Source: Cloacibacillus porcorum (GTDB taxonomy: Bacteria; Synergistota; Synergistia; Synergistales; Synergistaceae). Taken from it: DNA of 64,000 bases. The DNA is taken from NCBI RefSeq assembly GCF_001701045.1, contig NZ_CP016757.1, positions 2,692,219 through 2,756,218 on the forward strand. Reading direction: 5' to 3'. The position numbers and the translations under genes are program-made. Positions 33,247-42,235 of the stretch are shown one piece after another; position 1 is the first letter of the stretch; every line of letters begins with the position of its first letter. The notes below the pieces were generated by a model. It was not told the origin of the DNA. It saw only the letters and a list, made by a program, of their open reading frames with translations, and did no database searches.

Positions 33247-33888
33247 TCATTCCTCGGCCGCCGATTTCGCGAAGGCCTTGAATATGATCGAAACGGAGAC
33301 CGAGCCGGGGTCTGGTATGCCCAGCGCGCGTTCGCCGAGGTTCTTGGCGCGGCCAAAGTGCGCCACATAATCTTTCGTCTTCATGCAGCCCTCATGCGCC
33401 GCGAGACGGGCCGCCTCAAGCGCCGCCGCGATGTCTGCGCCGCCGTAGTCCGCGAAGGCCGCGACTGCGGGGGTCAGCGCGTCGACCATGGTCTTGCCTC
33501 CGAGTGGGGCCTTGGAGAATTTCAAAAGCCGCGCCTCGCCGCTCTTGAAGGCCTCCGCAAGCTGCTCCTTCGTCAGCTCAGCCGCCCCCTCGGGGACGGC
33601 GCGCGCCATGCCGGAGAAGAGCGAGCCGAAGAGGGGCACGGTCGCCCCGCCGCCCATGTTGAGGACGGCCATGCCGACGGCCGAGAGCATTCCCTTGAAG
33701 TCGCCCCCCTGATAGCCCTCGGCTGTAACCTTTACCGTCTCCATCACCTTGACCATCGTCGTTCCGTGGTCGCCGTCGCCTATCTGTGAATCAAGCTCCG
33801 TCAGCTCGTCTTTCGCCTCTGTGATCGCCGAGGCCGCGCAGCCGAGCATCTTTACGAAGCGTCCGTATGTAAGTTTTTCCATTACCAC
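33247..33888 (-). CDS. dhaL: Dihydroxyacetone-kinase-like ADP-binding subunit
   Basis: 213 residues. DhaL landmarks: DSQIGDGDHGTTM (about 33-45) with the Asp cluster that holds two magnesium ions, GGGATVPLFGSLF, LGGKTMVDAL and the C-terminal GRAKNLGERALGIPDPGSVS. It carries the nucleotide for phosphorylating the ketose bound to DhaK. I keep GTG 33888, five bases after GGGCGG, with ATG 33882 as an alternative. No DhaM phosphotransferase gene is seen, so it may use ATP directly. Confidence 0.92.
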   Translation of the reverse strand: MVMEKLTYGRFVKMLGCAASAITEAKDELTELDSQIGDGDHGTTMVKVMETVKVTAEGYQGGDFKGMLSAVGMAVLNMGGGATVPLFGSLFSGMARAVPEGAAELTKEQLAEAFKSGEARLLKFSKAPLGGKTMVDALTPAVAAFADYGGADIAAALEAARLAAHEGCMKTKDYVAHFGRAKNLGERALGIPDPGSVSVSIIFKAFAKSAAEE

Positions 33889-33898
33889 GCGCGCCGCC

Positions 33899-34900
33899 CT
33901 ATTTCACCGTGTAGTAGGGCGTGTCGCAGGGGGCCTTCCAATATTTGAGCAGTTCTCCGTCCATGCGCGCCATGAAGAGCTGGAAGCCCGCCGCCTCCTG
34001 GACGGTAAGCAGCTCACCCACGTGCGAGGCGACGACTTTGACGCCCTTGCCTTTGAGGTATTCGACACAGTCCTTGAAGACGATGAGCTGTTCCATGAGC
34101 GTCGTCGCGCCTGAGCCGTTGACGATGAGCATGACCTCTTCGCCCTCTTTAATGGAGAGGTCGTCAAGCAGCGCCTGGGTCATGATCGCCGCGGTCTCCC
34201 GCGCGCTCTTCATCGTCATGCGTCCGCCGCCGCCCTCACCGTGCTGTCCCATGCCGATCTCCATATCGTCCTCGCCGAAGCGCGATATCTCCGCGCCGTT
34301 GGCGGGATGCGTCGCGCCGCGGCAGGCGACGGCGATCGTCGCCATGTTGTCGGCGAACTTCTGCGCGATTGCGCGGACCTCTTCAAGATCCTTGCCCATA
34401 CCGGCGGCTCCGCCCGCGACCTTCGCGAGGGGGATGCAGCCTACGAGGCCGCGGCGGTTGTCGGAGTCGGAGCGCGGCGCGTTGGAGATGTCCTCCTGCG
34501 TCGTGACGCGCGCCACCTTGATCCCAGCGTCCTCCACCTGTTCCATCGTCATTTCGGCGGCCATCATGTCTCCCGCGTGGTTGAGCACGACGAAGAGCGC
34601 GCCCTTCGGAGCCGAGGCGAGGGAGAGGGCCTCAAAGCAGGCGGCCGGTCCGGGGGCGGCGAAAACGTCGCCGACGACGGAGATGTCGAACATACCGTCG
34701 CCGACAAAGCCTGAGAGCGCGGGTTCATGCCCCGCGCCGCCGAGGGTAACGATGTGGACGCGGTCGGCCTTTTCCATGTTCTTGTTGATGACGAGGTTAT
34801 TCTCGCGAACCTCGATCTTATCGGGGAAGGCAAGCGCCATACCCTTGAGCAGTTCTTTGGTGAGCGTCTCGGAATTGTTGATAAATTTCTTCATTGCCAT
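33899..34900 (-). CDS. dhaK: Dihydroxyacetone-kinase-like substrate-binding subunit
   Basis: 333 residues. GGAGHEPALSGFVG (54-67) and NHAGD (107-111) line the substrate site, and His220 in GMGQHGEGG is the residue that would bind the ketose covalently. In DhaK the corresponding loop usually reads G-I-H-x-E-P-G; here Pro is missing, which may alter substrate choice. The order dhaK-dhaL-lsrF with short gaps (10 and 13 bases) indicates one operon and a shared pathway. The phosphorylated product could be the LsrF substrate. Confidence 0.92.
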   Translation of the reverse strand: MAMKKFINNSETLTKELLKGMALAFPDKIEVRENNLVINKNMEKADRVHIVTLGGAGHEPALSGFVGDGMFDISVVGDVFAAPGPAACFEALSLASAPKGALFVVLNHAGDMMAAEMTMEQVEDAGIKVARVTTQEDISNAPRSDSDNRRGLVGCIPLAKVAGGAAGMGKDLEEVRAIAQKFADNMATIAVACRGATHPANGAEISRFGEDDMEIGMGQHGEGGGGRMTMKSARETAAIMTQALLDDLSIKEGEEVMLIVNGSGATTLMEQLIVFKDCVEYLKGKGVKVVASHVGELLTVQEAAGFQLFMARMDGELLKYWKAPCDTPYYTVK

Positions 34901-34955
34901 TTTACGTTTCCTCCTATTTAGCCTAAGTTTCGTTCCCTGCGGCGGCGTTCGCGGC

Positions 34956-35276
34956 TTAGTCCGCGCACTCCATCAGTTCAAATAGGACTCCGTCGCGCCA
35001 GGCAAAGGCGATTTTCGTCTTTTCGTCGACCGGCGTCACGGGCAGGACGATCTTCTCGCATTTCGCAAGCTCTCCATTGAGGTCGTCGACCTTGTAGGCC
35101 ACATGTGGATAGTTTTTAAGATCTTCCGGCATCGTCGAATCCGGCTCGAAGCGCAGGCATTCGTACTGATAGGGGTGGTCCTTCGGGTCGGTAAGGAAAA
35201 GCTTCATCTCCGGGGAGTATACTTCATTGGGCTGCGGCGTCTTCACCGGAACGCCAAGGTGCATGTACTGTGCCAT
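34956..35276 (-). CDS. Small VOC/glyoxalase-fold protein, first gene of the lsrF operon
   Basis: About 106 residues. The sequence begins MAQYMHLGVPVKTPQPNEVY with alternating strands and ends IAFAWRDGVLFELME, with His at about 6 and 57 (YPHVAYKV) and Glu in FELME as possible metal ligands, the pattern of vicinal-oxygen-chelate proteins. Such proteins isomerise, epimerise or lyse small oxygenated substrates. The start at 35276 follows AGGAGG. Its place before dhaK suggests it prepares the sugar or ketone substrate. Confidence 0.75.
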   Translation of the reverse strand: MAQYMHLGVPVKTPQPNEVYSPEMKLFLTDPKDHPYQYECLRFEPDSTMPEDLKNYPHVAYKVDDLNGELAKCEKIVLPVTPVDEKTKIAFAWRDGVLFELMECAD

Positions 35277-35446
35277 TGCATAGTCCTCCTTCGTCATTTT
35301 GCGCTGCTGGTGTATATTCGCTGTTCCTATATTTTAACATAGCAGTATTATTACGTACCTCACTTTTTTGCCGCCGCCAGGCATTTTTTCCCTGTTTTGT
35401 ATATAATGGAGATGAAAAACCGATAGAGAAAAGGACAGTGATCGAT

Positions 35447-35953
35447 ATGGTTTCTGCAATCATGAAACGCCGGAGCATTCGGAAGTTTACGGAGGAAAAG
35501 GTCTCCGCCGACAGCGCGATGAGGATCGTCGAAGCGGGAGCCGCCGCACCGAGCGCGATGAACAGGCGTCCAGTGCGTTTCATCCTGCTCGATAAAGAGG
35601 CGATGGCGCGCTTCGCGGAAAAGGTGGCACAAAAGGAGCCCTTTATCGAGGGTCAGTGGGCCATCGCAGTCTGCGCCGACCGCCGGGGTTACGACCAGGA
35701 GGGCGCCTGGCTTGAGGACTGTTCCGCGGCAATGGAGAATATCCTGATCGCTGCGACGGAGATGGGGCTCGGCTCTCTCTGGTACGGCGTATACGCGCGC
35801 CCCGCGAAGGAGCCGCAGGTGCGCGAGGCGCTCAAGGTACCGAAGGGCGTGGAGGTCTGCGGCATCGCCGTGATCGGACACGCCGCCGAGGAAAAGGAGC
35901 CGCACAGAGGCGTGGATTCTTCTATACTCCACATCGGCTGCTGGAAGGAATAG
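35447..35953 (+). CDS. Nitroreductase-family FMN protein
   Basis: 168 residues. RRSIRKFTEEKV (about 8-19) and AGAAAPSAMNRRPVRFILL (about 30-48) are the FMN-binding start; ENILIAATEMGLGSLWYGV and VPKGVEVCGIAVIGHA complete the fold. Proteins of this size act as NAD(P)H-FMN oxidoreductases for various electrophiles. The ATG follows AAAGGA; an in-frame upstream extension is not convincing. The first chagasin-like gene follows after 8 bases. Confidence 0.9.
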   Translation: MVSAIMKRRSIRKFTEEKVSADSAMRIVEAGAAAPSAMNRRPVRFILLDKEAMARFAEKVAQKEPFIEGQWAIAVCADRRGYDQEGAWLEDCSAAMENILIAATEMGLGSLWYGVYARPAKEPQVREALKVPKGVEVCGIAVIGHAAEEKEPHRGVDSSILHIGCWKE

Positions 35954-35961
35954 CCGGTAAG

Positions 35962-36393
35962 GTGAAAGCTGCCGGGAGGGGATTATTTATACTTGCGGCC
36001 GTCGCTCTGCTCGCCTTCCCGGCAAGCGGCGCGGAGGCGGCGCGGCGTTATATAACGGAGAGGCCGCTTCCAACGACCGCCAGCACCGACGTCAGGGAGA
36101 CCGCGATTGAGGCGGAGCTTGACGGAGACTTCACGCTCACGCTCGAAGCCCCCGCGCTGCCGGGCTATTCGTGGAGCCTCTATAATTCCCTGCCTCCGGG
36201 GGGCTCTCTCATCTCGGTGTCGAGTACCCAGAGGCAGGCGGTATCGCCCGACGTGACGCCGACGGCGGTCGAGACCAGGAGCTTTCACGCCTCCTCCACC
36301 GGACGCAACAGGATCATCTTCCGCTACGCGCGCCCCGGCGACGAGGCTCCGCTGATATATGTAATATTCAGTCTGAATGTGAGGCTAAAGTAG
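35962..36393 (+). CDS. Chagasin-like (I42) secreted protease inhibitor 1
   Basis: 143 residues starting with GTG. Signal peptide 1-26 (AAVALLAFPASGAEA). The mature part has LPGYSWSL, corresponding to the N-P-x-T-G-Y-x-W loop, and TRSFHASSTGRNRIIFRYARP, corresponding to the third inhibitory strand. I42 proteins block papain-like cysteine proteases by three loops. The first loop here is diverged (no Asn-Pro-Ser-Thr), so activity may be weaker or altered. It is followed one base later by a better-conserved paralogue. Confidence 0.78.
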   Translation: MKAAGRGLFILAAVALLAFPASGAEAARRYITERPLPTTASTDVRETAIEAELDGDFTLTLEAPALPGYSWSLYNSLPPGGSLISVSSTQRQAVSPDVTPTAVETRSFHASSTGRNRIIFRYARPGDEAPLIYVIFSLNVRLK

Positions 36394-36394
36394 G

Positions 36395-36817
36395 ATGTAT
36401 AGATTTATCGTCGCTCTCTGCGCGTTGACGCTGCTTTTTTCCGCGGGCCGCGCACAGGCGGAGAGACGTCATGCGATGGTTATGCCCTTTCCCGTGACGG
36501 AGGCAACCGACATCCGCTATCTGGAAGCAGAGACCTTCCTCAACGACGACTTTGAGATTTCGCTTGCGGCTAACCCCTCTACCGGCTATACATGGATCGA
36601 CTACGACGGACTGCCCACGGCGATCTCCTTCGTCTCGCGCACCTATGACCCTCCAGCCGCGGCCATGCCCGGCGCCGAGGGAAGGGAGCGGCTGCGCTAT
36701 CACGCAAACGCCACCGGACACAACCACATCATCCTGAAGTACGCGCGCCCGTGGGAGGGCAAGCCGGCGGCATACGCCGTCTGCTGCGTGTATGTGAAGC
36801 TGCCAAGCCAGCTGTAG
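36395..36817 (+). CDS. Chagasin-like (I42) secreted protease inhibitor 2
   Basis: 140 residues. Signal peptide 1-22 (ending GRAQA). NPSTGYTW (about 62-69) is the classic first loop and KYARPWEG (about 118-125) the third; a Pro/Gly-rich middle loop fits the second. Start coincides with the stop of paralogue 1, so the pair is co-translated. They may control endogenous cysteine proteases such as C26 or C1-type, or host proteases; this is inference. Confidence 0.85.
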   Translation: MYRFIVALCALTLLFSAGRAQAERRHAMVMPFPVTEATDIRYLEAETFLNDDFEISLAANPSTGYTWIDYDGLPTAISFVSRTYDPPAAAMPGAEGRERLRYHANATGHNHIILKYARPWEGKPAAYAVCCVYVKLPSQL

Positions 36818-36869
36818 ATATAACGGAAATACCGCTCCCGCCGCTCCGGCGGGCAATTTTTATCGCCGC

Positions 36870-37556
36870 CTATTTTGCCGCGGCGCTGAGATATTTTGCC
36901 GTGTAGGGACAGACGACGAAGCATTTGCCGCAGATGTCCGCCTCTATGCCCGTGCGGGCCATCATCAGCTCCCGCTGCTTGCGCGTGCACCTTCCGGTAT
37001 CCACAATCAGGTCGCGGTCCACCGCGCTGTTCCACAAAAGGCCACTCAAAGCCTGACCAGGACAGGAGCTGCGGCAGAGGTCACAGCCGCCGCAGAGCGG
37101 CTCCATCACGGATGAGGCGCAGGCGAGCGGCGCGTCTGTGAGCAGCGAAGAGATGCGCACCGCGGAGCCGTATTCTGGGGTGACGAGCAGGCAGCTTTTG
37201 CCGATCCAGCCAAGACCGGACCGTACCGCCACCGTTTTGTGCGGCAGGGCGCTGCGGCAGTCAGCGTCATAGCTCACGGCGTCGGTCGTCTGCGGCTGCG
37301 CGGAATAGCCGCGTTCGCGCAGGTATTCCGCGCCGGAGGTAACTATTCGGTTCAGCCCGTTGTTGAGTTCATGGTACATGTAATAGTAGCTCTTTGTCGG
37401 GCCGTCCGCAATCTCCCGCAGAATGTGCGGCGGTACCGGAAGCGCCACCGAGACTGCGCGGGGATAGCCGCACCCCGCCACACCGCTCATATCCGCAAAG
37501 CCGACGAGCTTCGCGCCGATACCATATAAAAAGTCTTTGAATTCCTCCGACAGCAT
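36870..37556 (-). CDS. 4Fe-4S double-cluster protein, QueG-like
   Basis: 228 residues. The C-terminal half contains CGGCDLCRSSCPGQAL (about 153-168) and CGKCFVVCPYT, an eight-Cys double-cluster domain like that of epoxyqueuosine reductase. The cobalamin-binding N-terminal half of QueG is not clearly present, although the N-terminus has a conserved-looking GLGWIGKSCLLVTPEYGS. It is shorter than QueG (about 380), so I call it QueG-like and unassigned. The ATG at 37556 follows GGAGGGCG. Confidence 0.82.
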   Translation of the reverse strand: MLSEEFKDFLYGIGAKLVGFADMSGVAGCGYPRAVSVALPVPPHILREIADGPTKSYYYMYHELNNGLNRIVTSGAEYLRERGYSAQPQTTDAVSYDADCRSALPHKTVAVRSGLGWIGKSCLLVTPEYGSAVRISSLLTDAPLACASSVMEPLCGGCDLCRSSCPGQALSGLLWNSAVDRDLIVDTGRCTRKQRELMMARTGIEADICGKCFVVCPYTAKYLSAAAK

Positions 37557-38219
37557 ACCACACGCCCTCCAATAACAGAAGATATGATGCGGACCATAAG
37601 GTCCTTGGTAAATTTTACACCATGCCGCCATGATTTCCTCCCGTGGAATACTTCATTCACGGTGAAGCCATGCATGGAAAGACAGCGGAGCAAACGCATC
37701 AGCAAAAGTCAAAAAGGATATAAATTACTGTTTAACAAAGATTTTGGCTCCCTCTCTGAGGCGGCCAGGGAGCCGAAATCTTTGATTTAGTGCGATTCGG
37801 CTGGTAGTTACATCAGAGCTGTCCCGTAGGGACTGAGGGAGAGTTGACCTTAGGTTCTCCCGCGGCTTTTGCCGCGGGCTCTGTTTGGCGCGGTTCTCGC
37901 GCCAAACAGAGCAACACTCCTTCCGTCTCGCCGCAAAAACGGCGGCGATCCACCTCTGATGTAACTACCAGCCGAATGATGGAAAAACTAAGTTCGACGA
38001 CGAAAATCAATAGATTTTCTGTCTCACTTATCGCACAAATCAGAAGAGCTCTGATTTGGCTCCCTGGCCGCCTCGGAGAGGGAGCCAAAAATCTGAGATA
38101 AACCGTTGTTTATCGCCTCCGACCATTATTTATGCGTTTATCCCAGGATAGAACATGCCGTTTTACAATTATTTGCCGCGAATGTATGATAGAGAAACAA
38201 TCAAAGAGGGGGGCTCCAT
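37557..38219. other. Divergent intergenic region occupied by a nested palindromic element
   Basis: About 660 bases without a credible gene. The centre (37739-38094) is the repeat listed separately; its flanks hold the promoters of the two divergent genes. The plus-strand end has GAGGGGGG before the threonine dehydratase ATG. Confidence 0.6.
37739..38094. repeat. Nested palindromic element, includes interspersed repeat copy B
   Basis: Outer arms of about 36 bp (37739-37774 and 38058-38094, one mismatch and one indel) contain GGCTCCCT and AGGGAGCC, themselves palindromic. Inner arms of 24 bp are perfect (37795-37818 and 37954-37977). The core 37842-37953 is the reverse complement of the copy A repeat near 31973. 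No transposase, so it is MITE-like. Confidence 0.85.
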
Positions 38220-39182
38220 ATGCAGTTCACCGTCAGCCAGATAAAAGAGGCTAGAGAGCGCATCGCTCCGTATATCACGGAGACGCCGCTGATAAGGCTA
38301 GGGAATCTGGATCAATACCTCGGATGCCGGGTCTACGCAAAACTTGAGTCCATGCAGAGGACGGGCTCGTTCAAGCTGCGCGGGGCCGTCAATAAGCTGC
38401 TGTCGCTCTCCGCCGAGCAGCTTGGCCGCGGCGTCGTCGCGGCCTCCTCCGGCAATCACGGAAAGGCGCTCGCCTACGCCGCGGGGCTGCTGGGGGCGAA
38501 GTGTACCGTCGTCATGCCGCGGACCGCGCCGCAGAATAAGATCGAGGCGATCGGGAAACTCGGGGCGGAGGTCGTGCTCTGCGAAACCTCAGAGCGTTTC
38601 AGGATCGCCGAGGATATCTGCCGCGAGCGCGGCGGAACGATGGCACCGCCGTACGACGACTACGAGATAATGGCCGGACAGGGCACCGCCGGCCTGGAGA
38701 TCTTGGAACAGGAGCCGGATCTGGACTGCGTGATATCCCCCGTCAGCGGCGGCGGACTGATCGGCGGCCTTTCCACCGCGCTGAAGGCCGTCTCGGAGGG
38801 AAGGATACGCGTCGTCGGCGCGGAGCCTGATATATTGCCGCGCTACAGCGAGAGCCTCGCCGCCGGAGAACGTGTCACCGTTCCGCAGCGGCGCTCGCTG
38901 GCGGACGCCCTCGCCTCGCAGACGCCTGGGGTCAGGAACTTCCCCGTCGTGCAGGCCAACGTGGAGGGAATTGTCCGCGTCTCGGAGGAGTACATCAAAA
39001 AGGGGATGAAGCTGCTGCTGACGGAGGGAAAGCTGCTCGCCGAACCAGCCTCCTGCATCGGCGCGGCGGCGCTGCTCGAGGGGCGTATCTCCGTAAGGGA
39101 GGATGAGAAGGTCTGCCTGCTCATCTCCGGCGGCAACGTGGGACTAGAGCAGCTGGAAATCCTGCGGGACGTAAGTATATAG
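38220..39182 (+). CDS. Threonine/serine dehydratase (threonine ammonia-lyase, PLP)
   Basis: 320 residues. PLP Lys52 in SFKLRGA, SSGNHGKA (substrate loop) and the phosphate-binding SGGGLIGG (about 179-186) are conserved. Length indicates the short catabolic form (TdcB type) without the ACT regulatory domain. It converts threonine or serine to 2-oxobutyrate or pyruvate plus ammonia, a suitable energy-yielding step in an amino-acid fermenter. A terminator follows the stop. Confidence 0.9.
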   Translation: MQFTVSQIKEARERIAPYITETPLIRLGNLDQYLGCRVYAKLESMQRTGSFKLRGAVNKLLSLSAEQLGRGVVAASSGNHGKALAYAAGLLGAKCTVVMPRTAPQNKIEAIGKLGAEVVLCETSERFRIAEDICRERGGTMAPPYDDYEIMAGQGTAGLEILEQEPDLDCVISPVSGGGLIGGLSTALKAVSEGRIRVVGAEPDILPRYSESLAAGERVTVPQRRSLADALASQTPGVRNFPVVQANVEGIVRVSEEYIKKGMKLLLTEGKLLAEPASCIGAAALLEGRISVREDEKVCLLISGGNVGLEQLEILRDVSI

Positions 39183-39250
39183 AACCTCCGCAGCGTAACC
39201 GCCCTACATATGCTTATTTTGCTCAAATCTTAAAGCACCAGAAATAAGAA

Positions 39251-39286
39251 GACGCCCTTGACAAAAATGCCGGGGCGTCCTTTTTA
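39251..39286. terminator. Terminator between convergent threonine dehydratase and grdD
   Basis: GACGCCC (39251-39257) and GGGCGTC (39273-39279) followed by five T and an A/T tail on the plus strand. Confidence 0.85.
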
Positions 39287-39319
39287 TTTATGGGGAAGTT
39301 TTTTCGCAGTCTGCCGCTA

Positions 39320-40483
39320 CTAGAGGTAGTTGGCAGCGACCAGAACCTCTTTGACTTTTTCTTCGTTCTTCTTCGCGAACTTAATGACGGGGCCGGTGCA
39401 GCCCATTGAGGACTCGGCGTAGATACCGGCCTTCCAGAGCGCCTTGACAGCGTTTTCTATCTCAAGGACGTCGACGCCGTGGATCTCTTCGTCTGTCGGC
39501 TCGGCCGCGGGGGCTTTGACATCTTCCTCGGCCGCCGCCTGTTTCGGCTGCATGGCCTCGATGAGATCGTCAAGTCCGGCCGCCTTAGCCGCCGCCAGCT
39601 CCTTCGCCACGATCGCGGGGAGTCCGTTTTTCGCGGCGCTAGCGTTGAGCGAGAGCGCGGAGGCGATGACAGGAGCACCCGAGGCGCGGGAGATGATCGA
39701 GATGACCTTGTTCCAGCCCTCTCCGGCGGAGGGGCCGTAACCCCAACCCATCGCTTCGTAGTTGCCGCCGGTGGTCCAGGCTCCGAAGAGCTTCATAAGG
39801 ACGTTTCCGGTGAGGGTGTCCGTCACACAGACGTCGGCCGCTCCGGCGAGCAGGTCGTTGCCGCGAAGGATCGCGCCGCCGTCTTTTCTGATGCTCTCCG
39901 CGAAGTTAATGCCGTAGCCGTTGTCCTTGAGTTTCTGGAGGGCGCGCAGAACTGTCTGAGCGCCGTCAAGGTTGAGGACGCCGACCGTCGGCTCCGGTAT
40001 GCCGGCAGACTTCGCTACCGCGATGCCGTAGATGGCGTTGCGGAGCATAGCCTCCGTCCTGACCGGGGAGGACGTGCCCGTAGAGGAGGCTACGAAGCAC
40101 GGTTTCCCTTTGCCAGGCGTAAATACCTTTCCTATTGTGGTTACACCGACGGGGAACGGGTAGTGGAGAGCTACCGCACCTTCTATGGTCCCGTCGCTCA
40201 GTGCCTTTTCCATCGCCGCGGATATTTCGTGCTCGTCCGCCGCCGTCTCGACCCAGTTAAGGTCTTCGTAGCCCGCGAGTTTCGGGCCGATGCAGAATAC
40301 TTTCACGCTGGGGTCGTTCTGCATTGCGAGGCGCGCGCCACGGCAGAGCTCTTCCTGGCCGAGCTCGCTGCCGTATGCCATAAGGCCGACTTTGGTCTTT
40401 TTGCCGCCGCCCTCTTTAGCCTCTTCTATTATTTCGCCCAGTATGTCGCCTATCAAGGCCTTTACGGATGCGTTATCTGTCAT
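39320..40483 (-). CDS. grdD: Glycine/sarcosine/betaine reductase component C, alpha subunit
   Basis: 387 residues, related to PlsX. It forms protein C with GrdC, in which Se-carboxymethyl selenide from GrdA becomes acetyl phosphate. Visible family blocks are AYGSELGQEELCRGARLAMQ, ALHYPFPVGVTTIGKV and MGCTGPVI, with Cys362 near the end at about the position of the C-terminal Cys known in clostridial GrdD. The start follows the GrdC stop by 11 bases, so the two are translated from one message. Confidence 0.93.
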   Translation of the reverse strand: MTDNASVKALIGDILGEIIEEAKEGGGKKTKVGLMAYGSELGQEELCRGARLAMQNDPSVKVFCIGPKLAGYEDLNWVETAADEHEISAAMEKALSDGTIEGAVALHYPFPVGVTTIGKVFTPGKGKPCFVASSTGTSSPVRTEAMLRNAIYGIAVAKSAGIPEPTVGVLNLDGAQTVLRALQKLKDNGYGINFAESIRKDGGAILRGNDLLAGAADVCVTDTLTGNVLMKLFGAWTTGGNYEAMGWGYGPSAGEGWNKVISIISRASGAPVIASALSLNASAAKNGLPAIVAKELAAAKAAGLDDLIEAMQPKQAAAEEDVKAPAAEPTDEEIHGVDVLEIENAVKALWKAGIYAESSMGCTGPVIKFAKKNEEKVKEVLVAANYL

Positions 40484-40494
40484 TGTTTTTCCCC

Positions 40495-42027
40495 TTACTT
40501 TTTGAGGCTTGCGGCAAGTTCTCCGAGGCTCTCAAGGATGAGTTCGCGGATCTCTTCTTTGCTCACTGTGGCTTCCGCCTGCTTGGGCTGCGGCTTCTCG
40601 ATGAGGAACGAGGCGCCGTCGGCCAGGTTGGTCAGACGACCAAGGAAGAGACTGCCCTTACCGATGATCATCGCGCGGGTCATCTTGCCGGCGTTGATGG
40701 CGTCGGCGGCGTGCCCCATGAACGGCACTCCGGAGGGAATATGTCCCTGCGTATGGACGAAGCCTGTCATACCATGCTCTTTTGTGAACTTCACCATGTC
40801 GGCCTTTTCGATGGCCTTCTTCATCACCGCGAGGGCCGCGATCATCTTGAAGTTCGCCGTCGGCACGTCGCCCGCGCCAGCGGGAAGGGTGATCTCGGGG
40901 TTGTGGAGCTCCGGTGAGAATTTATCCACATCGGCAAATGTCAGTCCGACCTTCTGAAGCGGCTCGTAGGTGAGGACGGAGGTGACGGTCTGCGGCGAAG
41001 CGCCCGCGCCGACAGTATGCTTGCCGATCGCGTCTAGGCGGATCACAGGCAGGGTGCCGTCGTCGGGAACGATGAGGACGCCGAAGGAGCCGATGCAGTT
41101 TTCAAGGGCGGGAAGCTCTTTTTTGACGTGGTCGCGCGCGTTCATGTAAAGCTTGGGAATCGCGCCGCCCGCGATGACCGCGACGTTCTTACGGGTTCCC
41201 GCGGCGACCATCGAAGCGCCGGAGAGAACCGCGTTAACGGGGCCCGCGCAGAAGCCGCGCACGTCGCAGCCGGAGGAGTTCACGCAGCCCGCTATTTCGG
41301 CGATGGCCTTCGCGAAGTTGCCGCCGCCGCGCTGGTTCATGTCGCCGGCCGCCTCTTCCGAACATTCGATGACAAAGTCGATATCCTCGGGCTTCATACC
41401 GCTGTTCTGGATGAGGTGGAGCAGTGAGAGCACGGCGCTCGCCTTGCAGGTGATGTTCACCAGCAGCTCATAGGCGGTGAGGTTCGGGTCGACTTCGTGT
41501 CCCCTTCTCGCGCAGCCGACAACCTTGCCGTCGACATAGAGGGGCAGCGCGCCCGCGGTCTTGACTTCGTTCTCTATCTCAGCCGCGTCGTGGCCTGCCT
41601 CGAGGCGCGCTACGATATCTTCGCGCATCAGGGGGTGTTTGGCGATCTTTTCCTTGACGGCGGCGGAGAAATCCTTATCAAGCCAGACAAGGTCGAATAC
41701 GTCGCAGATGTCGAGGAAGGCGATCGTCTCGTCTTCGGGCATGATCTCGCCGTATTTCCCGAAACGGATCTCCTGCGGCTCAAGGTTCTTGTACCAGGGC
41801 TGGGGACGCGTTTCAAAGTCCTCTATCTCCATGGCGCCGATGTATGTGAGGTTCGGAGCGTAGCTGGCCGCCTCGTGGTAGTTCTGCTGGTATTTGGGAA
41901 GTTCTTTGAGGAATTCTGAATCGGGGTGCGTCTCCCTCTCTACAAAGGGGGTGTTGCCGTACCAGAGGCCGAGCTCGGGTGTGTGGTTTAATGAATAGGC
42001 TGCCGCTTTGATCGCTGCGTTTGGCAT
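40495..42027 (-). CDS. grdC: Glycine/sarcosine/betaine reductase component C, beta subunit
   Basis: 510 residues, thiolase/KAS III-like. NAAIKAAAYSLNHTPELGLWYGNTP at the start, and SGCDVRGFCAGPVNAVL with a Cys in the centre (about 259-275) as candidate nucleophile. With GrdD it generates and releases acetyl phosphate in glycine-type reduction. The start follows GGAGGAG. Upstream is an AT-rich leader (42060-42180) that should hold the promoter. GrdC/GrdD serve all B components of the cell, so they could work with both grdB-type operons in the window. Confidence 0.95.
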   Translation of the reverse strand: MPNAAIKAAAYSLNHTPELGLWYGNTPFVERETHPDSEFLKELPKYQQNYHEAASYAPNLTYIGAMEIEDFETRPQPWYKNLEPQEIRFGKYGEIMPEDETIAFLDICDVFDLVWLDKDFSAAVKEKIAKHPLMREDIVARLEAGHDAAEIENEVKTAGALPLYVDGKVVGCARRGHEVDPNLTAYELLVNITCKASAVLSLLHLIQNSGMKPEDIDFVIECSEEAAGDMNQRGGGNFAKAIAEIAGCVNSSGCDVRGFCAGPVNAVLSGASMVAAGTRKNVAVIAGGAIPKLYMNARDHVKKELPALENCIGSFGVLIVPDDGTLPVIRLDAIGKHTVGAGASPQTVTSVLTYEPLQKVGLTFADVDKFSPELHNPEITLPAGAGDVPTANFKMIAALAVMKKAIEKADMVKFTKEHGMTGFVHTQGHIPSGVPFMGHAADAINAGKMTRAMIIGKGSLFLGRLTNLADGASFLIEKPQPKQAEATVSKEEIRELILESLGELAASLKK

Positions 42028-42235
42028 TTTAATTACTCCTCCTGTTGGTTTGATCGCGTAATTTATCTCTGTTGACCGTATATAACTTTACAACAAACTC
42101 CATACTACCATATCTTAGGAGATAGTATATTTTATTTTTCCTGATATGTCTTTATGCTTATGAATAATATTTCACATACTCTGCCCCTTTTCCCGGTTAG
42201 AAAAGGTAACTTGGAATAAAATACCTGGAAATTAC

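Noticed and set aside
39479-40957. 492-codon plus-strand ORF
   Set aside because: Antisense to grdD and grdC, which have unambiguous family motifs.
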